From NCBI GenBank assembly GCA_030645535.1, contig JAUSNM010000077.1:1-56825 (forward strand): a stretch of 56,825 nucleotides of DNA. The letters run 5' to 3'. The notes under the pieces are model-generated. The model was not told where the DNA came from, did no database searches, and saw only the letters and a program-made list of their open reading frames with translations. Shown piece after piece: positions 47,901-56,247 of this stretch. This stretch comes from Gallionella sp. Its GTDB lineage: Bacteria; Pseudomonadota; Gammaproteobacteria; Burkholderiales; Gallionellaceae. Every line of letters begins with the position of its first letter. Positions within the stretch are counted from its first letter, which is position 1. The position numbers were made by a program, and so were the translations under genes.

Positions 47901-49355
47901 ATGTTAAAAACATCTGAAGAAACGCTTGATCCGGAAAACTGGCAAGATTTCCGGCTGCAAGGGCATCAAATGCTGGATGATATGTTCGATTACCTGGAAA
48001 ATTTGCGCGCAAGGCCGGTCTGGCAACCGATTCCTGATCAGGTGCGTGAGGTATTTCATCAGCCGTTGCCCGCCCGGCCAGGCGATCTGAGGGAGGCGCA
48101 TGCGACCTTCATGCGGGATGTGCTGCCCTATGCGATTGGTAATGCGCATCCGGGCTTCATGGGTTGGGTGCATGGCGGCGGTACGCCGGTCGGCATGTTG
48201 GCAGAAATGCTCTCAGCGGGTCTTAATGCCAATCTGGGCGGTCGCGAGCAGATTCCTGTGGAAGTCGAGCGTCAGCTGGTGCGCTGGGTGCGTGAGTTAT
48301 TCGCTTTTCCGGAAACGGCCAGCGGGCTGTTTGTCACCGGAACTTCCATGGCAAATCTGATCAGTGTGCTGGTTGCCAGAACGTCTGTTCTGGGTAAGGG
48401 TGTGCGCCAGGCGGGACTGTCCTCCGCATGTCGTCTGACCGCTTATACCTCGGTTAGTGCACATGTCAGCATTGCTCAGGCGATGGATATGGCGGGTATC
48501 GGCACCGAGGCTTTGCGCAAGATTCCGCTGAATGACCAATTCCAGATGGACACGGCAGCGCTGGAGGCCGCCATTGCAGCGGACAAGCAAGCCGGCATGA
48601 CGCCGTTTCTGATCGCGGCGACAGCGGGTACGGTGGATGTCGGGGCGATCGATCCGTTAGCATCGATTGCCGACATTGCCGAGCGCTGCGGGCTATGGTT
48701 TCATGTGGATGGTGCCTATGGCGCACTGGGCATGTTGGCCGCCGACATTGCCCCGCTGTTGCAGGGTCTCGCGCGCGCCGATTCCATCGCCTTTGATTTT
48801 CATAAGTGGGGGCAAGTACCCTACGACGCGGGATTCGTGCTGGTGCGCGACGGGGCGTTGCATTACAGCACTTTTGCCTCTCCTGCCGCGTATTTGCAGC
48901 GGGAGGCGCGCGGCATGGCAGCGGGTTCGCCCTGGCCGTGCGATTTCGGTCCTGATTTGTCGCGGGGGTTTCGTGCACTCAAAACCTGGTTCACGTTGCA
49001 GGTCTATGGCTCCCAGAAGTTGGGGCGGGTCATTTCGAACACCTGTGCGCTGGCCAGATATTTGCGGCAACGGATCGAATCTGAGGCCAAGCTGGAACTT
49101 CTGGCGCCGGTCGCACTGAATATCGTGTGTTTCCGTTACCGCAGTTCTGATAGGATAAATGCGGACATCGTGGTTGCCATTCAGGAATCGGGTATCGCCG
49201 CACCGTCGACCACCACGATCAACGGTCAGCTTGCCATTCGTGCGGCCATCGTCAATCATCGCACTAAAACCTGCGATATCGATGCGCTGATTGATGCTAC
49301 GCTTTCATTCGGCGCGGATATCGAACGCCAGGCCGGACAAGGAACACATGAATAA
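47901..49355 (+). CDS. Group II PLP-dependent amino acid decarboxylase (aromatic L-amino acid decarboxylase family)
   Basis: A 484-residue fold type I PLP enzyme. The N-terminal half has HPGFMGWVHGGGTPVGML and NLGGREQIPVEVERQLVRWV; the cofactor Asp270 is in FHVDGAYGALG and the Schiff-base Lys302 in FDFHKWGQVPYDAGF. Family members decarboxylate Trp/Tyr/Phe/DOPA, Glu or Asp; the substrate here cannot be told, and the FHK in place of the usual DPHK/D.HK suggests an atypical pocket. ATG 47901 after gaggagaggc is clearly better than an ATG at 47835. It overlaps the next gene by 8 bases, indicating a shared pathway. Confidence 0.85.
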   Translation: MLKTSEETLDPENWQDFRLQGHQMLDDMFDYLENLRARPVWQPIPDQVREVFHQPLPARPGDLREAHATFMRDVLPYAIGNAHPGFMGWVHGGGTPVGMLAEMLSAGLNANLGGREQIPVEVERQLVRWVRELFAFPETASGLFVTGTSMANLISVLVARTSVLGKGVRQAGLSSACRLTAYTSVSAHVSIAQAMDMAGIGTEALRKIPLNDQFQMDTAALEAAIAADKQAGMTPFLIAATAGTVDVGAIDPLASIADIAERCGLWFHVDGAYGALGMLAADIAPLLQGLARADSIAFDFHKWGQVPYDAGFVLVRDGALHYSTFASPAAYLQREARGMAAGSPWPCDFGPDLSRGFRALKTWFTLQVYGSQKLGRVISNTCALARYLRQRIESEAKLELLAPVALNIVCFRYRSSDRINADIVVAIQESGIAAPSTTTINGQLAIRAAIVNHRTKTCDIDALIDATLSFGADIERQAGQGTHE

Positions 49356-50589
49356 GATTGAATCGCAGGATTTGAAACAGGAAGATAGCCTGATCGGTTT
49401 GGCTCAGCTGATGCGCATGGCCGTATCCGGCGTTGATCTAGGTCCCCTGGGGTCACAGCTAATCGCCCGCGCAGGAGCCGATCCGCGCACGGCGAATGCC
49501 AATGCCCTGATGGATTTATCCACGGTTTTACAGCTTCGCGGCGACCGCGAGTTGGCGATGGATATTCAATCGCAGGCCCTGGCGATACAGCAACTTTATT
49601 CCCCGCCCTGTGCTCTGGTTGACCGGGGTACGGCGGTTCTGAAGCTGCTCGCCATCATGGGGCCGGGGGATTTGATGTCCAATTCACCGATCGAGTTTTT
49701 GCTCGAAGATGCGGATGTGGCGCTCGATATCGTGTATGTGAGCCATGACCTGGATTTGCCTGAGGTCTTGCCGGAACATGACGTGCTGTTCATTGCCATC
49801 GCTGAATCCAAAGAAAATGTTCCGCTGCTCAATAAAATTGAAACAGCCATCGAGTCCTGGCCTCGTCCTGTGCTCAATCGCCCTGCGCGTATCGCCTGCC
49901 TGTCACGCGACAATAATTGCGCGCTGCTCAAGTCCGTGCCGGGGGTGGATATGCCGACTACCGTCATGATCAGCCGTCAGGGGCTGGAACAGATAAGTCG
50001 CGGTGAGTTGTTGCTGTCTTCCGTGCTGGATGACGGCGATTTCCCGATTATCGTCCGTCCCGTTGATTCCCATGCAGGAAAAGGTCTTGAAAGGCTGGCG
50101 GATGCGGACGCGATTGCGGATTATTTGCACGGGACGACGAACAGCGAGTTTTATGTTTCACGCTTTGTCGATTATCGCGGAGCGGACGGTCAGTTCCGCA
50201 AATACCGGGTAGTCCTGATCGAAGGCCGCCCGTTTGTTTGTCACATGGGTATATCAGCGCACTGGATGATTCATTACCTGAATGCGGGTATGGCAGAGGA
50301 TGCGGGCAAGCGTGACGAAGAGGCTCGCTTCATGACCGATTTCGATACGCATTTTGCCCTCCGGCATGCCGATGCGTTTCGTGCTATCTACGAGCGGGTA
50401 GGGCTGAACTACGTAGGCATAGATTGCGCCGAGACGGCAGACGGGAAACTGCTGATTTTTGAGGTGGATAGCTGCATGATTGTGCATGCTGTTGATTCTG
50501 TAGATATTTTTCCATATAAACAGCCGCAGATGCAAAAAGTGTTCAGTGCGTTTCGTCAGATGCTGGTTCATGCGGTGAAAAAAAATTAA
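49348..50589 (+). CDS. ATP-grasp ligase with N-terminal helical (TPR-like) region
   Basis: A 413-residue protein. Residues 15-85 are helical with a TPR-like pair (NANALMDLSTVLQLRGDRELAMDIQSQALAIQ). A Rossmann-like middle (VALDIVYVSHDLDLPEVLPEHDVLFIAIAES) precedes the ATP-grasp fold at about 180-410: FPIIVRPVDSHAGKGLERL is the nucleotide-binding loop (Arg stands for the usual Lys), and YVGIDCAETADGKLLIFEVDS is the metal-binding strand, with FEVD for the usual EVN/E.N. Relatives are RimK/glutathione-synthase-type ligases that join a carboxylate to an amine. A role in coupling the product of the neighbouring decarboxylase is inference. Confidence 0.8.
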   Translation: MNKIESQDLKQEDSLIGLAQLMRMAVSGVDLGPLGSQLIARAGADPRTANANALMDLSTVLQLRGDRELAMDIQSQALAIQQLYSPPCALVDRGTAVLKLLAIMGPGDLMSNSPIEFLLEDADVALDIVYVSHDLDLPEVLPEHDVLFIAIAESKENVPLLNKIETAIESWPRPVLNRPARIACLSRDNNCALLKSVPGVDMPTTVMISRQGLEQISRGELLLSSVLDDGDFPIIVRPVDSHAGKGLERLADADAIADYLHGTTNSEFYVSRFVDYRGADGQFRKYRVVLIEGRPFVCHMGISAHWMIHYLNAGMAEDAGKRDEEARFMTDFDTHFALRHADAFRAIYERVGLNYVGIDCAETADGKLLIFEVDSCMIVHAVDSVDIFPYKQPQMQKVFSAFRQMLVHAVKKN

Positions 50590-50590
50590 C

Positions 50591-52141
50591 GTGAAATTTG
50601 CACCTTTCGCTGCCTGCAGGCAGGATTTTCCGGGCACAGAACAGCTGCTGATTTCAGGGGGAGATGCGCGCATCGCAATCGATCCCGTAAGCGGCCTGAA
50701 CAAATACGGTTGTAAGCCGTATCCTGACCCGGCGTTGCTGGCTTTTGGCTCTTCTACCGCGTCGACTATTTCCGAGGCAGCGTTTGCTGCGGCGAACCAG
50801 TTGCGTGACCGGTTGCTAAAGGATTCGGGCGCCGCTTCGTTTGAGGCGATCTATGCGCGTGAGATGCAGCGCATTCGCCGGGAATTGCTGGAATTGGTGT
50901 CTGATTTAGATATCGAGCTGGCATTTGCCTCGTCTGGCACGGATGCACACTTTCTTGCCGCCCGGTATGCCGCGAGCGCTTCTGATCATCAACTAACGGA
51001 TATGGCAAATACGTCGCCTCAAATAATGGAATCCGCCATACCCGTTCCCCTCTCCTCAACCCTCTCCCGCAAGCGGGCGAGGGAGCAAACGAATCGTTAC
51101 GCCAGTTCCAATTTGACGGTGGTGATGGTAGAGGAGGATGAGACGGGCAGCGGAGTGGCAGCCGCCTTATCGGCAGCAGATGCTGACGGCCGGAAGTTAT
51201 GCAGGATTGAACTGGTGCCGCTGCGGGCAGCAGAGGGTGCGCCGCGACCGTTAGCCGACATCGACAGGGATGTGACGGCACGGGTCATTGAGGCTGTCGC
51301 GTTAGGGGAGCGAGTATTGCTGATCATGGTGGATCAGTCCAAGACGGGATTGATAGCGCCCAGCCCGGCCTGCGTTATGCAGTTGCATCAGCGCCATCCC
51401 GGCCTTGTGGAGGTGCTGGTGGATGCCTGTCAATTCCGTATCGCACCACCGACTTTGCGCGCTTATTTGCAACAGGGTTTCATGGTTGCACTGACCGGGT
51501 CAAAATTTCTCACCGGCCCGTCCTTTTCAGCCGCGCTGCTGTATCCAGGCGTGCACGGGACTCTGGTCAGGGCAGGCGGTGATTTCGGTGAAGTCAATTT
51601 CGGCTTGTTGTTGCGCTGGGAAGCGGCATTGGCCGAGTTGCGCAGGTTTCGCGCCGTGCCGGACGCCTTGATTATTCGCTACCTGGAAGCCTTCGCTTTA
51701 GCTGTTCAACAACGCCTGATCGGCGACCTTTGCTTCGAGCCATTAGCCGTGCCGCCGCTGGATCGCAGTTCGCTGTTGGAGGTGCAGAGCTGGGATCATA
51801 TTCAGACCATTTTCCCGTTCCTGCTTTATCACTCAACAGCGGCGGGTCGTGTTCCGCTTGAACGCAGCGAAACACTGCAAATTTATCGCCAGTTGCAGCA
51901 GTCCCGGATTCAGCAGTCAGGTTCTGCTGACGATAGCGTCACTGGGTTGCGCTGCCAGTTCGGACAGCCGGTAGCATGCGGCACGCGCGATGGCGTAGCC
52001 GTGAGCGCATTGCGCCTGTGCATCAGCGCCAGGCAGATCAGTGATGCCGCCGAGCAGAATGGGATTGCAGGTTTAATCGATGATGCGTTGACGGCTTTGG
52101 ATAAAACGGCCGGGTTGATCTGTCTGGCCGCTTGCCGGTGA
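50591..52141 (+). CDS. Uncharacterised PLP-dependent enzyme (aminotransferase class V-like), with repeat-coded insert
   Basis: A 516-residue protein starting with GTG one base after the ATP-grasp stop. Fold type I PLP features are seen: ASSGTDAHFLAARYA (phosphate loop, about 116-130), EVLVDACQFRIAPP with cofactor Asp278, and TGSKFLTGPSFSAALLYPG with a likely Schiff-base Lys305. No characterised family is recognised. The stretch at about residues 150-168 (VPLSSTLSRKRAREQTNR) is coded by a CT/GA-rich palindromic repeat inserted in frame and is likely a surface loop. It forms a tight operon with the decarboxylase and ATP-grasp genes. The C-terminal half is helical and of unclear relation. Confidence 0.7.
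   Translation: MKFAPFAACRQDFPGTEQLLISGGDARIAIDPVSGLNKYGCKPYPDPALLAFGSSTASTISEAAFAAANQLRDRLLKDSGAASFEAIYAREMQRIRRELLELVSDLDIELAFASSGTDAHFLAARYAASASDHQLTDMANTSPQIMESAIPVPLSSTLSRKRAREQTNRYASSNLTVVMVEEDETGSGVAAALSAADADGRKLCRIELVPLRAAEGAPRPLADIDRDVTARVIEAVALGERVLLIMVDQSKTGLIAPSPACVMQLHQRHPGLVEVLVDACQFRIAPPTLRAYLQQGFMVALTGSKFLTGPSFSAALLYPGVHGTLVRAGGDFGEVNFGLLLRWEAALAELRRFRAVPDALIIRYLEAFALAVQQRLIGDLCFEPLAVPPLDRSSLLEVQSWDHIQTIFPFLLYHSTAAGRVPLERSETLQIYRQLQQSRIQQSGSADDSVTGLRCQFGQPVACGTRDGVAVSALRLCISARQISDAAEQNGIAGLIDDALTALDKTAGLICLAACR
51049..51091. repeat. CT/GA-rich palindromic repeat inside a coding sequence
   Basis: cccctctcctcaaccctctc, then the hairpin cccgcaagcggg and cgagggagcaaacg. It is the same type as the intergenic copies at 119-165 and 36488-36610. 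It is 43 bases long as marked; the coding frame runs through it without a stop. Confidence 0.8.
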
Positions 52142-52281
52142 ATCAGTCACTGTTCCGGCATTTTTTTGAATGTGTTGGTTTGCTCCTTAAAATCGCCCCC
52201 TGTTCGATTTGAAAATCACCCGTGATTGACATGGCGATACGATACAATTGCACGAATGAATGACAAGCCCGCAGTTAAGCC

Positions 52282-53613
52282 ATGAATATTACGCCTGAAG
52301 CCCCCGCAGCACAGGTGTCGAGCTGCGACGTACTGGTAATCGGTGGCGGACCGGCAGGCTCGACCGCAGCTGCGTTGCTGGCCGAGCGTGGCTGGCGCGT
52401 GACCCTGCTGGAAAAAGCACACCATCCGCGTTTTCACATCGGTGAATCGCTGCTCCCCGCTAATCTGCCGCTGCTGGAGAAGCTCGGCGTAGCTGACGCC
52501 GTCAAGGCCATCGGCATGGAAAAATGGGGCGCAGAATTTGTCTCGCCCTGGCATGATCACAAACAGTCGTTCGAATTTGCCGATGCGATGGACAAATCCA
52601 TGCCCATGGCCTATCAGGTGCGCCGCGCCGAGTTTGACGAAATTCTGATCCGCAACGCAAGCCGCAAAAATGCCCGTGTAGTGGAAGGATGCCAGGTACA
52701 GGACGTCAATTTTTTAGCCGACGGTGCGCAGGTGCAGGCCCTGCACGACGATGGCAGCATCGAAACGGTGCATGCACGTTTTGTACTGGATGCGTCAGGC
52801 CGCGATACCTTTCTGGGCAATCGCTTCAAAGCCAAACAGCGCAACAAGAAACACAGCAGTACCGCCCTCTACGCCCATTTTTCGGGAGCAGTCCGCAACA
52901 CGGGCAAGGCCGCAGGCAATATCACGATATTCTGGTTCGAGCATGGCTGGTTCTGGTTTATTCCGTTGTCTGACGGCACGACCAGCGTCGGTGCGGTGAC
53001 CTGGCCGTATTACCTCAAAACACGCCATGAAAAATCGCTGGCTCAGTTTTTTCAGGAAACCATCGCCTTGTGCGCGCCGTTGAGCGAGCGGTTGCAACAG
53101 GCGCAGCTGACATCCGTGGTGGAAGCCACCGGTAATTTTTCCTACTTGTGTGACCGTAGCCACGGCAGCAATTATCTGCTGCTGGGCGATGCCTATGCAT
53201 TTATCGACCCGGTGTTTTCTTCCGGCGTGATGATGGCCATGCACAGCGCCTTTGTCGGGGCAGACACCGTGGACACCTGTTTGCGCCATCCCGAGCTGGC
53301 AGGCAAGGCATTGAAGAAATTCGACAAAACGATGCGGGTTGGTCCGAAGGAATTTTCCTGGTTTATTTACCGGGTTACCAACCCCACGTTGCGCAATATG
53401 TTCATGGCGCCGCGCAATATTTTTCGCGTACAAGAGGCGCTGTTGTCGGTGCTGGCCGGCGACGTGTACGGAAAAACGCCGATTCATGGCCCGTTACGGG
53501 TATTCAAGGGGCTGTATTACGCCGCTTCCTTGCTCAATTTCAGGCGTACGTGGAAGGCATGGCGGATGCGCAAACACAATATCGCGGATGAAGCGGCCGT
53601 TGCGGTGAACTGA
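52282..53613 (+). CDS. Flavin-dependent halogenase-like FAD oxidoreductase
   Basis: A 443-residue flavoprotein. The FAD motif is VLVIGGGPAGSTAAALLAERG (cut here: GGGPAG at 21-26), followed by RFHIGESLLP (50-59), a halogenase-type flavin contact, and the WxWxIP motif in GWFWFIP. Lys81 in EKWGAEF is at the place of the reactive lysine of flavin halogenases. LLGDAYAFIDPVFSSGVMM is the second FAD segment. Similar proteins occur in aryl polyene/xanthomonadin clusters; it may halogenate, hydroxylate or reduce an aryl acyl intermediate. A 140-base gap sets it off from the previous operon, and it overlaps the next gene by 1 base. Confidence 0.82.
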   Translation: MNITPEAPAAQVSSCDVLVIGGGPAGSTAAALLAERGWRVTLLEKAHHPRFHIGESLLPANLPLLEKLGVADAVKAIGMEKWGAEFVSPWHDHKQSFEFADAMDKSMPMAYQVRRAEFDEILIRNASRKNARVVEGCQVQDVNFLADGAQVQALHDDGSIETVHARFVLDASGRDTFLGNRFKAKQRNKKHSSTALYAHFSGAVRNTGKAAGNITIFWFEHGWFWFIPLSDGTTSVGAVTWPYYLKTRHEKSLAQFFQETIALCAPLSERLQQAQLTSVVEATGNFSYLCDRSHGSNYLLLGDAYAFIDPVFSSGVMMAMHSAFVGADTVDTCLRHPELAGKALKKFDKTMRVGPKEFSWFIYRVTNPTLRNMFMAPRNIFRVQEALLSVLAGDVYGKTPIHGPLRVFKGLYYAASLLNFRRTWKAWRMRKHNIADEAAVAVN

Positions 53614-54683
53614 TGCGCGATAAGGTATCCCTTTTGCATGGCGAAAATCTGTCCGTCGCCGCGTTAATGATGCAACCGGCACAGTGGAAAGACAGCGTGT
53701 TGGGCGCGCTGTGTTTTTCGGCGAGTGCTGTTGAGAGATCGATGCTGGCTGATCCGGAGATTCCCTGCATCAGCGTCCCCATGCCGCGGCTGGATGCAAC
53801 AGACTCCAACTGCGAAGTCTGGCACGGCAACGGGACACTGACAGAGGGGCAGTGCGGCGATATCCATTACCGCCATGACGATGAACTGCTGTTCGGCGTG
53901 ATTGTATTGCCTGAAACCCCGTTTGACGCCGGCGTCGACAAGACGCCGCTGCAGCAGGCCACCGAATCGGCCTATCGCCAGGTGTTTGCACTGCTCGATG
54001 CGCTGCACTTCCCATATCTGCTTCGCTTCTGGAATTATATCGCCGACATCAACACCATTAGCTTCGGGCTGGAGCGCTATCAGCAGTTCAACCGGGGACG
54101 GCAGGATGCCTTTCTGGCTCATGGGCGCGATGTGGTGGGGAATGTTCCTGCCGCGTGCGCGCTGGGATTTTCTCAGGGGAGTTCGGCTCAGGGGCCGTTG
54201 ACCATCGCATTCCTGGCAGGACGCGTCGTGCCGCTGAGTATAGAAAACCCGCGCCAGATCAGCGCTTACCAGTATCCGCCGCAATATGGCCCGCGCAGCC
54301 CGACATTCTCGCGTGCGGCTCTGGTGCGTATGGGACAAAACGAGGTGCTGTTCGTATCCGGCACCGCCAGTATTGTCGGTCACGCAACGTTGCATGCCAA
54401 TGATGTCGTGGCGCAAACCCGCGAGACCATGGCCAATATCGAGGCGGTGCTGGCAGAAGTAAACCGGCAGGCAATGCAGCCCGGGTTCGATCTGGCCAGC
54501 CTGTCCTATAAAGTTTACGTGCGCAACCCGGCCGATCTGGAACTGATACGTGCAGAACTTGTGCGCTGTGTGGGTAATGAGCTCAAGGCCGTCTTCCTGC
54601 GGGCGGATGTGTGCCGCGAGGATCTGCTGCTGGAAATTGAAGCCACGGCCATACTGGCGTTCATGTCAGGGCAGGGAGGGTGA
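53613..54683 (+). CDS. xanB2: Chorismatase of the FkbO/Hyg5/XanB2 family
   Basis: A 356-residue RidA-like-fold enzyme. FVSGTASIVGHATLHANDVVAQTRETMANIEAVL (given in parts: SGTASIVGHATLH and DVVAQTRETMANIEAVL) is the family signature, and C-terminal Glu residues in LLLEIEATA (341, 343) lie where the catalytic Glu is expected. FkbO hydrolyses chorismate to a dihydroxycyclohexadiene acid; Hyg5 and XanB2 give 3-hydroxybenzoate and, for XanB2, also 4-hydroxybenzoate. The flavin halogenase-like neighbour favours the XanB2 role (aryl starter for pigments and ubiquinone). The symbol marks family resemblance only; the product type cannot be fixed from sequence alone. Confidence 0.8.
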   Translation: MRDKVSLLHGENLSVAALMMQPAQWKDSVLGALCFSASAVERSMLADPEIPCISVPMPRLDATDSNCEVWHGNGTLTEGQCGDIHYRHDDELLFGVIVLPETPFDAGVDKTPLQQATESAYRQVFALLDALHFPYLLRFWNYIADINTISFGLERYQQFNRGRQDAFLAHGRDVVGNVPAACALGFSQGSSAQGPLTIAFLAGRVVPLSIENPRQISAYQYPPQYGPRSPTFSRAALVRMGQNEVLFVSGTASIVGHATLHANDVVAQTRETMANIEAVLAEVNRQAMQPGFDLASLSYKVYVRNPADLELIRAELVRCVGNELKAVFLRADVCREDLLLEIEATAILAFMSGQGG

Positions 54684-54685
54684 TC

Positions 54686-55486
54686 ATGCGTGCCGCATTG
54701 CGTGTGTTGCTCAATTGCTACGATTACCTGGTGCTGTATCTTGGCCTGGCCTGGCTGGGGATACTGTGCCTGGCATGGACGCCGATTGCGATGATTATCT
54801 ACCCGTTGCTGTCCGAGCGCCGCGGGCGGGCGCTGGGACGTTGCGTGATCATGGCGGCGTTTCGCTTGTACCTTGCCAGTCTGACCCTGTCGCGCCGCTG
54901 CAGCTTTGATTTGACGGCGCTGGATGCCTTGCGCGATGAACCGCCGCTGATTATCGCGCCCAATCACCCGTGTCTGCTGGATGCCGTGATGGTGATTTCA
55001 CGCCTGCCGAATGTCGCATGCGTGCTTAAAGCGGATCTGATGAACAATATTTTCCTGGGCGCCGGTGCCAGGCTTGCGGGCTATATCCGCAATGATCCGC
55101 TGCGGCGCATGGTGCAGCTGGCAACCAGTGATTTTAAATGTGGCAGCCATCTGTTGCTGTTCCCGGAGGGGACACGCACTACGGTACATCCGGTCAATCC
55201 GTTCAAGGGCAGTCTCGGCCTGATTTCACATCATGCGCAGGTGCCGGTGCAGACGATACTGATCGAAACCGACTCGCCATATCTGAGTAAAGGCTGGTCG
55301 CTGTTTCGCAAGCCGGCTATGCCTATCCACTACCGGGTCAGCCTGGGACGGCGTTTTGATCCGCCACAGCACAGCAAGCAATTCATGAATGAACTGGAAC
55401 ACTACTTTGCGCATGAGCTGCTACAAGGCAAGGCGTTTTCTCCGACTAATTCGCAGCCCACGCAGGCTGACCGTACTCAGCCATGA
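54686..55486 (+). CDS. Lysophospholipid (1-acylglycerol-3-phosphate) acyltransferase-like protein
   Basis: A 266-residue membrane protein. An N-terminal hydrophobic region (LGLAWLGILCLAWTPIAMIIYPLL) precedes the PlsC-type catalytic motif NHPCLLDAV (NHx4D) and FPEGTRTT. LysR-type acyl carrier use is not visible. Such enzymes in aryl polyene clusters attach the aryl polyene to a lipid; here it could acylate the unknown product or a glycerol lipid. The ATG at 54686 follows ggcagggaggg; it overlaps the glycosyltransferase by 4 bases. Confidence 0.82.
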   Translation: MRAALRVLLNCYDYLVLYLGLAWLGILCLAWTPIAMIIYPLLSERRGRALGRCVIMAAFRLYLASLTLSRRCSFDLTALDALRDEPPLIIAPNHPCLLDAVMVISRLPNVACVLKADLMNNIFLGAGARLAGYIRNDPLRRMVQLATSDFKCGSHLLLFPEGTRTTVHPVNPFKGSLGLISHHAQVPVQTILIETDSPYLSKGWSLFRKPAMPIHYRVSLGRRFDPPQHSKQFMNELEHYFAHELLQGKAFSPTNSQPTQADRTQP

Positions 55487-56247
55487 TTGCCGCCTCGACC
55501 ACACACATTGTCCTTATTCCCAGCTACAACCCCGGCGTCAAGGTTTATGAAACCGTGCGCGCGGCACGACTATACTGGAACCCGGTGTGGGTGGTGGTCG
55601 ATGGCAGCAACGACGGCAGCACGGAGGGCTTGCTGGCAATGGCAGCACAGGATGCCGGTCTGCGCGTGATGGTATTGCCGCACAATCAGGGCAAGGGTGC
55701 GGCGGTGCTCTATGGTCTGGAACAGGCCGCAGCGGGCGGATTCAGTCACGTCTTGAGCATGGATTCTGACGGACAGCATCCGCCTGAGTGTATCCCGGCG
55801 TTCATGGCCGAATCCGCAAGACAGCCGGCTGCAATGATCCTGGGTGTGCCGGTATTCGATGCCAGCGCACCCGGCCTGCGTGTAAAAGGGCGGAAAATAT
55901 CCAACTGGTGGGCCAATCTGGAAACGCTGTGGGCCGGCATTGGCGATTCGCTGTTCGGGTTTCGCATCTATCCGGTAGAACCCTTACGGCAGGTGATGCT
56001 TGGTCAGCGGTGGATGCGTCACTTCGATTTTGATCCGGAAGCCGTGGTGCGGCTGTGCTGGCGCGGCGTCAGGCCGGTCAACCTGGCAGCGCCGGTGCGC
56101 TACTACCGGCCCGATGAGGGCGGCGTGTCGCATTTTCGCTACCTGCGCGACAACGTGCTGCTGACCTGGATGCACACGCGCCTGTTTGCAGGCTTTGTGT
56201 TGCGCCTGCCTGTCCTGCTGGCAAGGCGTGCGTTAAGACGTTTTTGA
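55483..56247 (+). CDS. Family 2 glycosyltransferase
   Basis: A 254-residue GT-A enzyme. IPSYNPG (nucleotide-sugar binding start), VVVDGSNDGSTEGL, NQGKGAAVLYGLEQA and the metal-binding SMDSDGQHPPECI are the dolichol-phosphate-mannose-synthase-like GT2 pattern. A C-terminal hydrophobic stretch (LFAGFVLRLPVLLARRALRRF) suggests membrane association. The acceptor is unknown. It ends the plus-strand biosynthetic group and overlaps the antiporter gene end by 15 bases, tail to tail. Confidence 0.85.
   Translation: MIAASTTHIVLIPSYNPGVKVYETVRAARLYWNPVWVVVDGSNDGSTEGLLAMAAQDAGLRVMVLPHNQGKGAAVLYGLEQAAAGGFSHVLSMDSDGQHPPECIPAFMAESARQPAAMILGVPVFDASAPGLRVKGRKISNWWANLETLWAGIGDSLFGFRIYPVEPLRQVMLGQRWMRHFDFDPEAVVRLCWRGVRPVNLAAPVRYYRPDEGGVSHFRYLRDNVLLTWMHTRLFAGFVLRLPVLLARRALRRF

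Noticed and set aside
50766..51281. Minus-strand open frame of 171 codons opposite the PLP enzyme
   Set aside because: It is a shadow frame with low-complexity Pro/Arg composition caused by the palindromic repeat; no ribosome site or family match.
52226..52248. Promoter ttgaca...tacaat before the halogenase-like gene
   Set aside because: The spacer is 11 bases, too short for sigma-70; other pairings are poor.
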